A stretch of DNA of 64,000 bases from Peptoniphilus_A harei_B (GTDB taxonomy: Bacteria > Bacillota > Clostridia > Tissierellales > Peptoniphilaceae): contig JAWGHR010000001.1 of assembly GCA_032560695.1 (NCBI GenBank), positions 310,001 to 374,000 of the forward strand, given 5' to 3'. The notes beneath the pieces were generated by a model, which was not told the DNA's origin, did not search any database, and was given only the letters and a program-made list of their open reading frames with translations. The stretch's first letter is position 1, and each line of letters begins with the position of its first letter. The translations under genes were made by a program, and so were the position numbers. Shown here one piece after another: positions 35,754 through 43,834 of this stretch.

Positions 35754-35782
35754 TTGACAAAAGACACTTATTACTTTAGAAT
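35754..35782 (+). promoter_or_regulatory. Strong promoter of the tRNA operon
   Basis: TTGACA (perfect), a 17-base spacer, then TAGAAT (5 of 6). It lies 37 bases upstream of the first tRNA. Confidence 0.9.
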
Positions 35783-35818
35783 GAGTAGAGTAAGTTGCTA
35801 AAGAGTGACCTTCAATTT

Positions 35819-35910
35819 GGAGAAATACTCAAGTGGCTGAAGAGGCTCCCCTGCTAAGGGAGTAGGTCCCGATTAGGGTCGCGAGGGTTCAAATCCCTCT
35901 TTCTCCGCCA
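35819..35910 (+). tRNA. tRNA-Ser (anticodon GCT)
   Basis: A type II tRNA of 92 nt with a long variable arm. The acceptor stem GGAGAAA / TTTCTCC closes with discriminator G and an encoded CCA. The anticodon loop holds GCT (reads AGC/AGU). It is first in a three-tRNA operon. Confidence 0.95.
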
Positions 35911-35917
35911 ATGGTGA

Positions 35918-35994
35918 GGGCCTTTAGCTCAGTTGGTTAGAGCGCCCGGCTCATAACCGGTAGGTCCCGGGTTCAAGTCCCTGAAGGCCCACCA
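35918..35994 (+). tRNA. tRNA with CAT anticodon (elongator Met or Ile2)
   Basis: 77 nt including encoded CCA, acceptor stem GGGCCTT / AAGGCCC, T loop GGTTCAAGTCC. It has a normal G1-C72 pair and lacks the three G-C pairs of an initiator anticodon stem, so it is not tRNA-fMet. CAT could be methionine or, after lysidine modification, isoleucine (AUA). The sequence alone does not decide this here. Confidence 0.9.
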
Positions 35995-36001
35995 TTTACT
36001 T

Positions 36002-36077
<76 letters not shown>

Positions 36078-36082
36078 CAAAT

Positions 36083-36113
36083 AAGTACCAAGTCTTTGGT
36101 ACTTATTTTTTTT
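36083..36113 (+). terminator. Terminator of the tRNA operon
   Basis: AAGTACCA-AGTCT-TTGGTACTT hairpin followed by a run of eight T. Confidence 0.92.
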
Positions 36114-36230
36114 GCTTATTTTTAATTTTTTAGTAAATATAATATCAAAAAGTTTCTTGACTACATAAAATTTTTTTCAATTCATAAGTATTAATTTTTC
36201 AATTCAAAACAATTTAAAATCAATTACATT

Positions 36231-36275
36231 AAAAAAACACACTACTTTATGCTTACCACATAATAGTTAGTGTGC
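36231..36275 (-). terminator. Probable terminator of the nicotinamidase-like gene
   Basis: On the minus strand CACACTA...TAGTGTG arms enclose an imperfect stem and are followed by seven T, directly after the stop codon. Confidence 0.65.
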
Positions 36276-36287
36276 TTTTCTTATTTC

Positions 36288-36812
36288 TTAAATTATTTTT
36301 ACCTGACATGACTCTAGAACATCTAGGGCTGATGCCTTCTTCTTATCTGTTAAGCCTTCTGTCAAATCCTTATAGAGATAAATATTTTTCTCTGGCAAGA
36401 AACCTTTAACTAATAAAATATTAGAAACTACACAGATATCTGCGACTAGTCCAAGAAAATAAATGTCTCCTATTCCCTCTTCTTTATCTAATTTTTTTAG
36501 ATATTCTCCAAGTTCCACTGAAGCAAAAGTATTTTTTTCGAACTTCTTTGCCCCTTCAAAGGACTTAGTCATCTTTAACTCTTCTGGAATGTCGTGACCC
36601 CAAGTCCCCTTGATGCAGTGCTCTATAGGAAGATTCTTCCCTTCATTTGTTGAAAGATAATCATCATAGTGGGTGTCAAGGGTGTAGACCACTTCCCCCT
36701 CAAAGCTCTCAACTTTTTTAACAACTTCCTTTAAGAGTCTTTCTCCATCCTTTGCCTTTAAAGAACCTGTGACAAAATCATTTTGCATATCAATAACTAC
36801 TAAAAGGTCCAT
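36288..36812 (-). CDS. Isochorismatase-family cysteine hydrolase, likely nicotinamidase
   Basis: The 174 residues match the nicotinamidase/isochorismatase fold. The catalytic triad is visible as Asp8 (VIDMQNDF), Lys93 (KFEKNTF) and Cys127 (GLVADICVVSN). The region DTHYDDY...HCIKGT is typical of PncA-like metal-site and substrate loops. Nicotinamidase converts nicotinamide to nicotinate for NAD salvage. The exact substrate is not proven, and no pncB or nadD lies nearby. GGAGGGAG precedes the start. Confidence 0.88.
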   Translation of the reverse strand: MDLLVVIDMQNDFVTGSLKAKDGERLLKEVVKKVESFEGEVVYTLDTHYDDYLSTNEGKNLPIEHCIKGTWGHDIPEELKMTKSFEGAKKFEKNTFASVELGEYLKKLDKEEGIGDIYFLGLVADICVVSNILLVKGFLPEKNIYLYKDLTEGLTDKKKASALDVLESCQVKII

Positions 36813-36845
36813 TAACTCCCTCCTTTTTTCTATCTTACTCCATAT

Positions 36846-36874
36846 TTTACATAAATTAAAGTTCCCTGTATAAT
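36846..36874 (+). promoter_or_regulatory. Promoter of the sfsA operon
   Basis: TTTACA (5 of 6), a 17-base spacer, then a perfect TATAAT, 16 bases before the start codon. Confidence 0.75.
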
Positions 36875-36889
36875 ATTTTGGGGTGACTT

Positions 36890-37588
36890 ATGAAATACAC
36901 TAGCGTAATAAGAGCAGAATTTTTATATAGAAAAAATAGATTTATATCCTATTGCAAGAAAGGTTTTAAAACTCTTGAGGTCTACGTACCAAACACAGGT
37001 CGCTGCAGGGAACTCCTTATTGAAGGTGTCACTGTCTACTTGACCTACAATGACAATCCCAACAGGAAGACTTCCTACACCCTAATCGGAGTGATGAAGG
37101 GCGACAGACTTATTAATATTGACTCCCAGGCTCCTAACCAAGTTGTGGAAGAAGCCTTACTGAAAAATAAAATTGACCTGGGCTTTAAGTACAATAAAAT
37201 AAAAAGAGAGTACACACATGGCGATTCACGATTTGATTTTTATCTTGAAGGCCAGGGACAAAAAGCCCTTATGGAAGTCAAGGGAGTTACACTTGAGAAG
37301 GATGGCATCGTGGCCTTCCCCGATGCACCAACTAAGAGAGGACTCAAACACGTCAAGGGACTAGATAAATCTCACAAGGACTTCATGACCTTTGTCCTCT
37401 TTGTAATTCAAATGGAAGACCTTAAATTTTTTACACCAAACTATTTGACTGACCCAGATTTTTCTAAGGGACTTAAGGAAGCAAGTGAAAATGGGGTCAA
37501 GGTCCTCGCCTACGACTCTATAGTCACAAGAAATTCAATAGAACTCAACAAGGAAGTTCCCGTTATATTGGAGGAGAAATGGAATTAA
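36890..37588 (+). CDS. sfsA: SfsA-family DNA/RNA nuclease
   Basis: A 232-residue protein with the family motifs FLYRKNRFIS and VYVPNTGRCRELL in the N-terminal OB-like part, and a restriction-enzyme-like core with SRFDFYL and ALMEVKGVTLEKDGIVAFPDAPTKRG. SfsA was first described as a sugar fermentation stimulator in E. coli and is now seen as a nuclease-fold protein of uncertain cellular role. It is the first gene of a three-gene unit and overlaps the next gene by ten bases. Confidence 0.93.
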   Translation: MKYTSVIRAEFLYRKNRFISYCKKGFKTLEVYVPNTGRCRELLIEGVTVYLTYNDNPNRKTSYTLIGVMKGDRLINIDSQAPNQVVEEALLKNKIDLGFKYNKIKREYTHGDSRFDFYLEGQGQKALMEVKGVTLEKDGIVAFPDAPTKRGLKHVKGLDKSHKDFMTFVLFVIQMEDLKFFTPNYLTDPDFSKGLKEASENGVKVLAYDSIVTRNSIELNKEVPVILEEKWN

Positions 37589-38082
37589 GACTTGCAAGAG
37601 AAAATGATAGAGAAATAATTTTACAAATTTATGATGATGGATCGAGGAAATTAAAATCCTTAGGCCTTGATCAATGGCAGGGTAAAGATAAACCAAATCT
37701 TGATAATTTTAAGGAACTTATAGATAATAAAAATATTTTTGTTTTAGAAGACCAAGGACAAGTTGTCTCCACTGTAATTATTTACGACTACGACATAGAT
37801 TATGAAAACAACCTATATGGGACCTGGCAAAGTCCAAGGCCCTATGTGGCCCTTCATAGGATTGGAACCCTTGAGAGCCAAGGAAAGAAAGGTTACGGAA
37901 GAAAGGTCATTGAACTTGCAGAATCTTATGCAAGAGAAAATAATTTTAAGTCTGTGAGGATTGACACTCACAGGGGAAACAAAACAATGCAGGGACTTTT
38001 AAAGTCCTTAAATTATAAATACGTCGGACTAGTTTATCTCTCTGGCAAGAATGAAAGATTTGCCTTCGAAAAAGTATTGTGA
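37579..38082 (+). CDS. GNAT-family N-acetyltransferase
   Basis: The 167 residues fit a single GNAT domain. The acetyl-CoA site is the RIGTLESQGKKGYGRKVIELA segment near 94-114, followed by the beta-5 bulge NFKSVRIDTHRGNKTMQGLLKSLNYK. The N-terminus MELRLARENDREIILQIY is typical. The acyl acceptor is unknown. It is translationally coupled to sfsA (GGAGG inside the sfsA end) and followed by a small DUF6440-like gene. Confidence 0.85.
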   Translation: MELRLARENDREIILQIYDDGSRKLKSLGLDQWQGKDKPNLDNFKELIDNKNIFVLEDQGQVVSTVIIYDYDIDYENNLYGTWQSPRPYVALHRIGTLESQGKKGYGRKVIELAESYARENNFKSVRIDTHRGNKTMQGLLKSLNYKYVGLVYLSGKNERFAFEKVL

Positions 38083-38090
38083 GGTTAAAA

Positions 38091-38306
38091 ATGTTTAAAG
38101 ATAAGGACGACAAAAGATTTATAAAAGTTTTTAGAGAAAGTTCTCTTACTGAATCCATGGAAATTCTATTGGACACAGAGACTGGAGTTAATTATCTATA
38201 CATCGGTGCTGGTTACGGCATGGGAATCACTCCTCTCCTTAATAGTGAGGGAAAAGTTCTTGTTTCCAGTCAAAGAGAAATTGAAAGTTACAAAGAAAGA
38301 ATATAA
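38091..38306 (+). CDS. DUF6440-like small protein
   Basis: A 71-residue protein without cysteines or membrane segments. The pattern KRFIKVFRESSLTESMEILLDTETGVNYLYI and GYGMGITPLLNSEGK matches what I recall of the DUF6440 family, whose function is unknown. ATG at 38091 with GAGGTTAAAA upstream is preferred to the in-frame start at 38079. It is last in the sfsA-GNAT unit. Confidence 0.75.
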   Translation: MFKDKDDKRFIKVFRESSLTESMEILLDTETGVNYLYIGAGYGMGITPLLNSEGKVLVSSQREIESYKERI

Positions 38307-38311
38307 AAAAT

Positions 38312-38358
38312 AACCACAGTCAAAAAAGATTTAATCTTAAAAGACTGTGGTTTTATTT
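38312..38358. terminator. Bidirectional terminator between the sfsA unit and mgtE
   Basis: AACCACAGTC / GACTGTGGTT arms with a loop that itself holds AAGATTAAATCTT, and a T run on each strand. Confidence 0.85.
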
Positions 38359-39696
38359 TTATATTAATTTTGGCAAAAACATTGTTGCAAGACCTAGGAA
38401 GATAAAAAATCCAAATACATCTGTAAAAGTTGTCAAAAATATTGATGATGCTATTGCAGGATCCACCTTTAACCTATCAAGTAAAAGCGGAATTAAAAAT
38501 CCCATGGAGCAGGCAATTATCATATTTAAAATCATTGCCAAGAATAGAATGAATCCAAGGTAAAGGTTGTGGTGCCAGAAGACAAAAACTCCAGCAGCCA
38601 AGAGCCCAATTATTGCTCCTTCAGTAAGCCCCAAGAAGATTTCTTTAAAAATAAGTTTAAAGTCCTCCTTAAGGGACAACTCTCCCCTCGCCAGAGATGT
38701 GATAATAATTGAAAGAGTTTGTGAACCTGCGTTGCCTCCCATTCCAGTAACAATTGGCATGGCAGCAGATAAAACAACTACTTGTGAAATTGTGGACTCA
38801 AATCCCTTAACAACTGATGATGCCAAAAAGGCTGTAATCAAGTTTACAATTAGCCAAGGGATCCTTGACTTAAAAGATTCAAAAATACTTGAGTCGTATT
38901 CTTCATCGGCATTAACCCCGTGCATCTGCAACATATCTTCGTTGTGCTCTTGGTCGATAACTGCGATGATGTCATCAGATGTGATTACACCAAGGACTGC
39001 CATGTTATTATTTACAACAGGCAGAATATCTAACTCGTACTTGGAGAATAAATTAGCGGCAACTTCTTGGTCATCTGTCCCATATACATAGAAGTCACAC
39101 TCCTCCATGAGGTCCTTTAAAAGGGTGTCTGCATGACAAACTAAGAGGTCTCTCATAGTAACTATACCTCTCAATCTATGCTTGTCATCTGTAACAAAAA
39201 TCTTGTCAATAATCTCTGTCTTAGGAGAGATTGCAATCAATTTCTTTACAGCCTGGTCTGCTGTCAAGTGCTCCTTAAGGGCTATAAAGTTTGTGGTCAT
39301 AATTGACCCTGCAGATTCTTCATCAAAGGACAAAATCATCTTCAGGATATTTTGTTCATCACTTTTTATTAGGGACAAGATTGTCTTTCTTCTAACTGTT
39401 GAAAGGAATCCAAGAAGGTCAGCTACAATAGAGTTTTCTATAAAGGCAAAGGCTTCAATTAACTCTTCATTTGTGAAGAAACTCATTATTGTTCTTGCTA
39501 AGTCATCTTCTGAGGACTCTAATAAGAGACCTAAATTTTCCTTATTTAATAATTTAACAAAAATTTCAATTTCTTCGTCTTCATAATCTTCAAGCTCTAA
39601 AGAAATATCAACGGGATGGTATTCTTCAAAGAGCTCGTTGGCTTTTACTTCATCTCTTTCTAATATTATATTTTTTATTTCATCTATTATGTTCAC
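38359..39696 (-). CDS. mgtE: Magnesium transporter MgtE
   Basis: MgtE is a Mg2+-gated Mg2+ channel. The 445 residues show the N-terminal superhelical MgtE_N domain (about 20-125), a CBS pair (about 130-255, IMTTNFIALKEHLTADQA and YVYGTDDQEVAANLF), a connecting helix and five membrane helices from about 280. The last part holds the signature MPIVTGMGGNAGSQT and the ion-site region DVFGFFIFLGLA. It overlaps the helicase gene by 17 bases. No Mg2+ riboswitch is visible upstream. Confidence 0.95.
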   Translation of the reverse strand: MNIIDEIKNIILERDEVKANELFEEYHPVDISLELEDYEDEEIEIFVKLLNKENLGLLLESSEDDLARTIMSFFTNEELIEAFAFIENSIVADLLGFLSTVRRKTILSLIKSDEQNILKMILSFDEESAGSIMTTNFIALKEHLTADQAVKKLIAISPKTEIIDKIFVTDDKHRLRGIVTMRDLLVCHADTLLKDLMEECDFYVYGTDDQEVAANLFSKYELDILPVVNNNMAVLGVITSDDIIAVIDQEHNEDMLQMHGVNADEEYDSSIFESFKSRIPWLIVNLITAFLASSVVKGFESTISQVVVLSAAMPIVTGMGGNAGSQTLSIIITSLARGELSLKEDFKLIFKEIFLGLTEGAIIGLLAAGVFVFWHHNLYLGFILFLAMILNMIIACSMGFLIPLLLDRLKVDPAIASSIFLTTFTDVFGFFIFLGLATMFLPKLI

Positions 39697-41539
39697 TGTT
39701 TCCTCCTGCCAAAGTCTCTAAGTCTGTAACAAAAGAAGAAATTTCATTTTTCTTTCCATTTGTGTAGTGGGAGTACATGAGGTAGAGTTCCCTCTTCGCC
39801 CTAGTCATGGCTACATAAAAGAGTCTCCTCTCCTCTTCAAAAAGGTCTGGATCATCCCTTAGACCTTCAATGCTCGATGTTGAAGGCAAGGTCCCCTCAT
39901 ACAAGTCTACAACAAAAACTCTTGAGAATTCAAGTCCCTTGGCTGAATGGATAGTGGAAAAGGTAAGCCTTGCATCAGTGTCTCTCGCCTTTAAAAGGTC
40001 GTATTCCAACTCCTTGAGCCTGCCAATGAATAGATCCAAGGATTTAGTCGACTTGGCAATCATCTTTAGGTAGTAGAGATATTCGTTTAAGGTAGGCTCT
40101 GTCTCCATAAACCTCTTGGCATTTTCCCTAAGGTAGTCGCCATAGCCCATTTCCTTGTCAATGTAATCTATGGCCTCATAGACATTCACCCTTGCAATTT
40201 TTTTAAAGCCAACTAAGAGCCCATTAATATTCTTGTTATAGTAAGATGGAAGATTTGGATAATCCTTTAAAATATTGAAGATATTTTTTCCCCTGTGCCT
40301 CTTTAGGTATTCAATATGTCTCTTTGAAATATAACCCTTTAATTTAAAATAAAATTTTTCATAGAGGTCTATGTCTGAAAGATCCTGGGCAAAGTTTAAA
40401 ATATCCAAGATGTCACGAGTTATAAAGTGGGAGAAAAATTTGGTCTTCTTGTCCTTTATATTAAATTCATAATTTTTTCTCTCAAAGTATTCTACAAGTC
40501 CAATGCTTGAAAGATTATTTCTGTATAGGACGGCAACATCGCCCTCTTCTTTTTTTAACTCTTCTTCTATTAAGGCGTACTGATCCCTTGGTTCCTTGAC
40601 CTTAATAATATTTACAGGCTTGTCAAAGGGATTGTCTGTGACAAGAGTCTTTTCAAACCTCTTCTCATTTTGCCCAATAAAAATATTTGCAATATTTACA
40701 ATATTTTTAGTGGAACGAAAGTTGTCTTCCATATAAAAGGTCTTTATGTCCTTGTATTCATCTTTGAGTTTAAAAAGCTCTTCAGTGTTGGCACCCCTGA
40801 AGCCATAAATGGATTGGTCGTCATCGGCAACGACAAATAAATTATTATTGGGCTTGGCAAGGAGTTTTAAAACCATAAACTGACTCCTAGAAGTGTCCTG
40901 ACCCTCATCAAGTTGTATAAACTTAAACCTGTCCCTGTACTTCTTCATGATTGCAGGGTCACTTCTCAAGACATCGTAGGAAAGATTTATCATGTCGTCA
41001 AAATCTATAAGGCCTCTATCATTCTTAAACTTCTCATAAGTCTCAAAGAATTTCACAAAATTATCTGTGTCACACCTCTTGGACTTGGCAAAAGACTGGG
41101 GCGACAACATCATGTTCTTGCAATAACCAACTTCTGAAATAGCAGTCTCTATTCGCTCTTCTGTGGGATAAGAATTATTCACCGACCTGTAAATATCTCT
41201 AAGAATCTCGTACTTCTTTTTCATGTTAGAATCAATTAAACTAAGGGACTTGCCAGACTTTTTAGAATAATCTCTTACAATTGAATAGCAAAAGGCATGG
41301 ATAGTGGAGAAGTGAACCGTCCTGTCGCCATCCATTCCTACAAAACGATTCTTTATGTCTACAGCCTGAGCCTTGGAAAAAGTAATTGTAAGGATGTTCT
41401 TGGGGTCCACTCCCCTCTCTATTAACTTTTTGGTCCTATGTAAGATCATAGTAGTCTTTCCTGCACCAGGAACTGCCAACACAATGGCAGGACCCTCAAA
41501 GTGGTCCACAGCTTTTAATTGACTTGGTGTTAAATTCAC
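39680..41539 (-). CDS. UvrD/PcrA-like superfamily 1 DNA helicase, short form
   Basis: A 619-residue SF1A helicase, about 100 residues shorter than standard PcrA. Motif I is VPGAGKTTMI (near 25), motif II reads LDEGQDTSRS rather than the usual DEYQDTN, motif III is ADDDQSIYGFRGA, the later motifs include TIHSAKGLEF, and motif VI is FYVAMTRAKREL. It unwinds DNA 3'-5' in repair or replication. Translation begins with GTG preceded by GGAGGG, and that site lies inside a perfect palindrome (41548-41575). Confidence 0.9.
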   Translation of the reverse strand: MNLTPSQLKAVDHFEGPAIVLAVPGAGKTTMILHRTKKLIERGVDPKNILTITFSKAQAVDIKNRFVGMDGDRTVHFSTIHAFCYSIVRDYSKKSGKSLSLIDSNMKKKYEILRDIYRSVNNSYPTEERIETAISEVGYCKNMMLSPQSFAKSKRCDTDNFVKFFETYEKFKNDRGLIDFDDMINLSYDVLRSDPAIMKKYRDRFKFIQLDEGQDTSRSQFMVLKLLAKPNNNLFVVADDDQSIYGFRGANTEELFKLKDEYKDIKTFYMEDNFRSTKNIVNIANIFIGQNEKRFEKTLVTDNPFDKPVNIIKVKEPRDQYALIEEELKKEEGDVAVLYRNNLSSIGLVEYFERKNYEFNIKDKKTKFFSHFITRDILDILNFAQDLSDIDLYEKFYFKLKGYISKRHIEYLKRHRGKNIFNILKDYPNLPSYYNKNINGLLVGFKKIARVNVYEAIDYIDKEMGYGDYLRENAKRFMETEPTLNEYLYYLKMIAKSTKSLDLFIGRLKELEYDLLKARDTDARLTFSTIHSAKGLEFSRVFVVDLYEGTLPSTSSIEGLRDDPDLFEEERRLFYVAMTRAKRELYLMYSHYTNGKKNEISSFVTDLETLAGGNSEHNR

Positions 41540-41547
41540 TTTATCCC

Positions 41548-41575
41548 TCCTCCTATAGTTTAAACTATAGGGGGA
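41548..41575. promoter_or_regulatory. 28-bp near-perfect palindrome over the helicase ribosome site
   Basis: The 20-base core CCTATAGTTTAAACTATAGG (41552-41571) is perfectly symmetrical, and 13 of 14 positions pair across the 28 bases. Read on the minus strand its right arm contains the GGAGG ribosome site of the GTG-started helicase gene. It could be an operator in the divergent region or an mRNA hairpin that hides the ribosome site. Confidence 0.7.
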
Positions 41576-41648
41576 TTATTTTAAATCTATTTTTAAGCTC
41601 AAGCTTGTGATATAATCTTAATATATAAGAGCTTTAGGGGGGATTACT

Positions 41649-42443
41649 ATGTTAATGACAAACTTTTTACAAAAAAGAAAATCAGTGAGAAATTTTAAGA
41701 AAGACACTGTGCCAAGGGATTCTTTGGAAAATATAAAATTACTTATGGATGAAATGGACCAAGAAGAAGGAGAAATTAATTTTTCACTTTACGAAAACGG
41801 AAAAATAGTAGCAGAAGGCCTTAGGGGCAAGGCAGGATACGCAGGCGTTATGATTGAAGCTCCACACTACATTGCACTAGATATTAAAAATGACAAACCA
41901 CTAAATGTACTAAAGGGTGGCTACTGTCTTGAAAAGCTAAACACAAAAATCGTTGACCTTGACCTAGATACTTGTTGGATAACAGTAGACGATGTTGACC
42001 AAGAAACTAAGAAGGCAATCTTTGGTGAAAACGGAACTGGCATCGACTATCTTATAGCAATTGGCTACGGTCAAAAGAAAAAATTCTTTGATCCAGAAGT
42101 TACAAGCTCAAGACTTACTGTTGAAGAAATTGTCTTTGCTGACACTCTAGGAAATCCAATTTCCATTGAAACATTAGAAAACTACGGAGTCTTTGATGTC
42201 TTCTCATCTGTTAGATATGCACCAAGCCACAAGAACTTCCAACCTTGGAGATTCGTACTTAAGGGTTCAGTTGTTGAAGCTTACATGGTAAAATCTGACG
42301 AAGACGCAAGATCACTAATAGACATGGGCGTTATCCTCTTCTATATGGAAGAAATGCTAAAGACAATTGGTATCGAAAAGAAATGGACAATAGACCTAAA
42401 GGACGCAGGTAAGTATTATTACATCGGTTCCTTTACACTATAA
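41649..42443 (+). CDS. Nitroreductase-fold protein (TM1586-like)
   Basis: A 264-residue flavin-type nitroreductase-fold protein. The N-terminal RKSVRNFKKDTVPRD resembles the FMN-phosphate-binding start of nitroreductases. The centre has EAPHYIALD and GGYCLEKLNTKIVDLDLDTCWI, and the second half SSVRYAPSHKNFQPWRFVL. The layout of two half-domains in one chain fits the TM1586 group. The substrate is unknown. GGGGGG lies upstream. Its last 276 bases exist a second time at 48105-48380, 94% identical. Confidence 0.85.
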   Translation: MLMTNFLQKRKSVRNFKKDTVPRDSLENIKLLMDEMDQEEGEINFSLYENGKIVAEGLRGKAGYAGVMIEAPHYIALDIKNDKPLNVLKGGYCLEKLNTKIVDLDLDTCWITVDDVDQETKKAIFGENGTGIDYLIAIGYGQKKKFFDPEVTSSRLTVEEIVFADTLGNPISIETLENYGVFDVFSSVRYAPSHKNFQPWRFVLKGSVVEAYMVKSDEDARSLIDMGVILFYMEEMLKTIGIEKKWTIDLKDAGKYYYIGSFTL

Positions 42444-42470
42444 TTAAATTTAAATTCGAAGATAAATTAA

Positions 42471-42490
42471 GGGCAAGTTGCCCTTTTTTT
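42471..42490 (+). terminator. Terminator of the nitroreductase gene
   Basis: GGGCAA-G-TTGCCC hairpin directly followed by seven T. Confidence 0.9.
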
Positions 42491-42509
42491 ATTTGTCATA
42501 AATCATCAC

Positions 42510-42538
42510 AAAAAAATCCCCACTATGATGTGGAGATT
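42510..42538 (-). terminator. Minus-strand terminator of a decayed gene
   Basis: On the minus strand AATCTCCAC-ATCATA-GTGGGGATT is followed by a T run. It fits the end of the decayed minus-strand frame at 42613-42900, about 75 bases past that frame's stop. Confidence 0.65.
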
Positions 42539-42612
42539 CTTTTATTAATGCAAAAGTCTTCAATCATAAAAAGACGATATGGCAATCGCATATGGTCTCG
42601 TACCTGTTATTA

Positions 42613-42900
42613 CTACTTCATTTCATTTTCTTTTAGGTCTTTTAAACTTATACAATTTTCAGTTTTCCAATGTTTTTTCTCATTTGCGTTAGTTCCTAAA
42701 ACAAGGACCTCTACGTAGGATGTACTATTGAATAAATGGTCTATATCCTAGTACACCAAAGATTATTTTTGAATACTCTATAAAATCTTCCAACTCTATT
42801 TCTTTTTATTATGTTACATTTCCAGTAATTGTATCATTGATATTTCTTACTTTATACCTATCTACATCTCTATACTCATGTTGGTAAATTTATTCTCTTG
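42613..42900 (-). pseudogene. Decayed minus-strand coding remnant, unidentified
   Basis: Translating the minus strand gives protein-like stretches broken by stops and shifts: HEYRDVDRYKVRNINDTI, then two stops, ELEDFIEYSKIIFGVLGYRP, then after a shift YVEVLVLGTNANEKKHW and SLKDLKENEMK before a stop at 42615-42613. The family is not recognised. A terminator follows in the right direction. It forms the left part of the accessory block. The remaining 42901-43132 holds AT-rich promoter-like sequence for the regulator gene. Confidence 0.45.
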
Positions 42901-43132
42901 ATATAAGATTTTTGTTGATACAAAGGGGTTATAGATTTGATTTTATTTTGTATTTAATGCAAGAGGCATTTTGCACGAATAGAATAATTAATATATATTT
43001 AATACATATTAGGAAAAGAAACTGTTAAAATTGTTATTAAGTAAATTTATTAGTACTTATTAGAAATTCAAAATTTTTGAGAAGGCTAAAAAGATAGCTG
43101 TTATAAGGATTTGAAATTAAGAAGGTGAAAAT

Positions 43133-43834
43133 TTGTTATATAATATATTGATAATAGAAGATGATTTTGGTTTAGCTAAAAGCATTACGAATGTGTTAGA
43201 AAAATATAATTTTCGTTCTTCCATTCTAGATGACTTTGAAAATATCGAAAACATTGTAGTGGACACAAAACCTAATTTAATAATTTTAGATATTAATTTA
43301 CCCTACTATAATGGATTTTATTGGTGTCGTAAAATCAGAAAAATAACATCGAATCCTATTATGATAATTTCTTCTAGAGATAGTAATATGGATCAAATTA
43401 TGGCTCTTGAATATGGAGCAGATGATTACATTACCAAACCTTTTGATAGCGAAATTTTAATCGCAAAAATTAATAGTTTGCTCCGACGTACATTTGGAGA
43501 ATTATCGGCAAGCACTATAAATGAAACATTAAAAGTTGGTAATATTATCTTGGATAAGGATAGACAACAGCTGTTAGCTGACGAGAATCAAATTGATTTA
43601 TCTATTACAGAACTGAAAATACTCAAAAAATTAATTGAAAAATACCCTAACTCTGTATCCAGAGATGAATTGTTTTTTGAAGTATGGGATGAAAATATTT
43701 TTGTAGAGGAAAATACCTTGAATGTAAATATAAGAAGAATCAGAAAAAAAATAGACGATAATCAATTGCCTATTGGTATACGGACAATTCGGACTTTTGG
43801 ATATCAATTAGTGACAAAGGAAGATTGTAAATGA
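43133..43834 (+). CDS. BceR-like response regulator (antimicrobial peptide response)
   Basis: A 233-residue OmpR-family regulator with receiver aspartate 53 (IILDINLPYYNGFYW), S/T and K switch residues (MIISSRD, YITKPFD) and a winged-helix output domain ending RTIRTFGYQLV. Pairing with an intramembrane-sensing kinase and a BceAB transporter identifies the BceRS type. It starts with TTG at 43133 preceded by GAAGGTGAAAA. Codon use includes CGT and CGA arginine codons rare in neighbouring core genes. Confidence 0.9.
   Translation: MLYNILIIEDDFGLAKSITNVLEKYNFRSSILDDFENIENIVVDTKPNLIILDINLPYYNGFYWCRKIRKITSNPIMIISSRDSNMDQIMALEYGADDYITKPFDSEILIAKINSLLRRTFGELSASTINETLKVGNIILDKDRQQLLADENQIDLSITELKILKKLIEKYPNSVSRDELFFEVWDENIFVEENTLNVNIRRIRKKIDDNQLPIGIRTIRTFGYQLVTKEDCK

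Noticed and set aside
35918..35994. Initiator tRNA-fMet
   Set aside because: It has a paired G1-C72 end and no run of three G-C pairs in the anticodon stem, so it is an elongator-type CAT tRNA.
42530..42720. Plus-strand frames looking like a small membrane protein
   Set aside because: The hydrophobic look is the shadow of a decayed minus-strand gene that has better protein-like composition and a matching minus-strand terminator.
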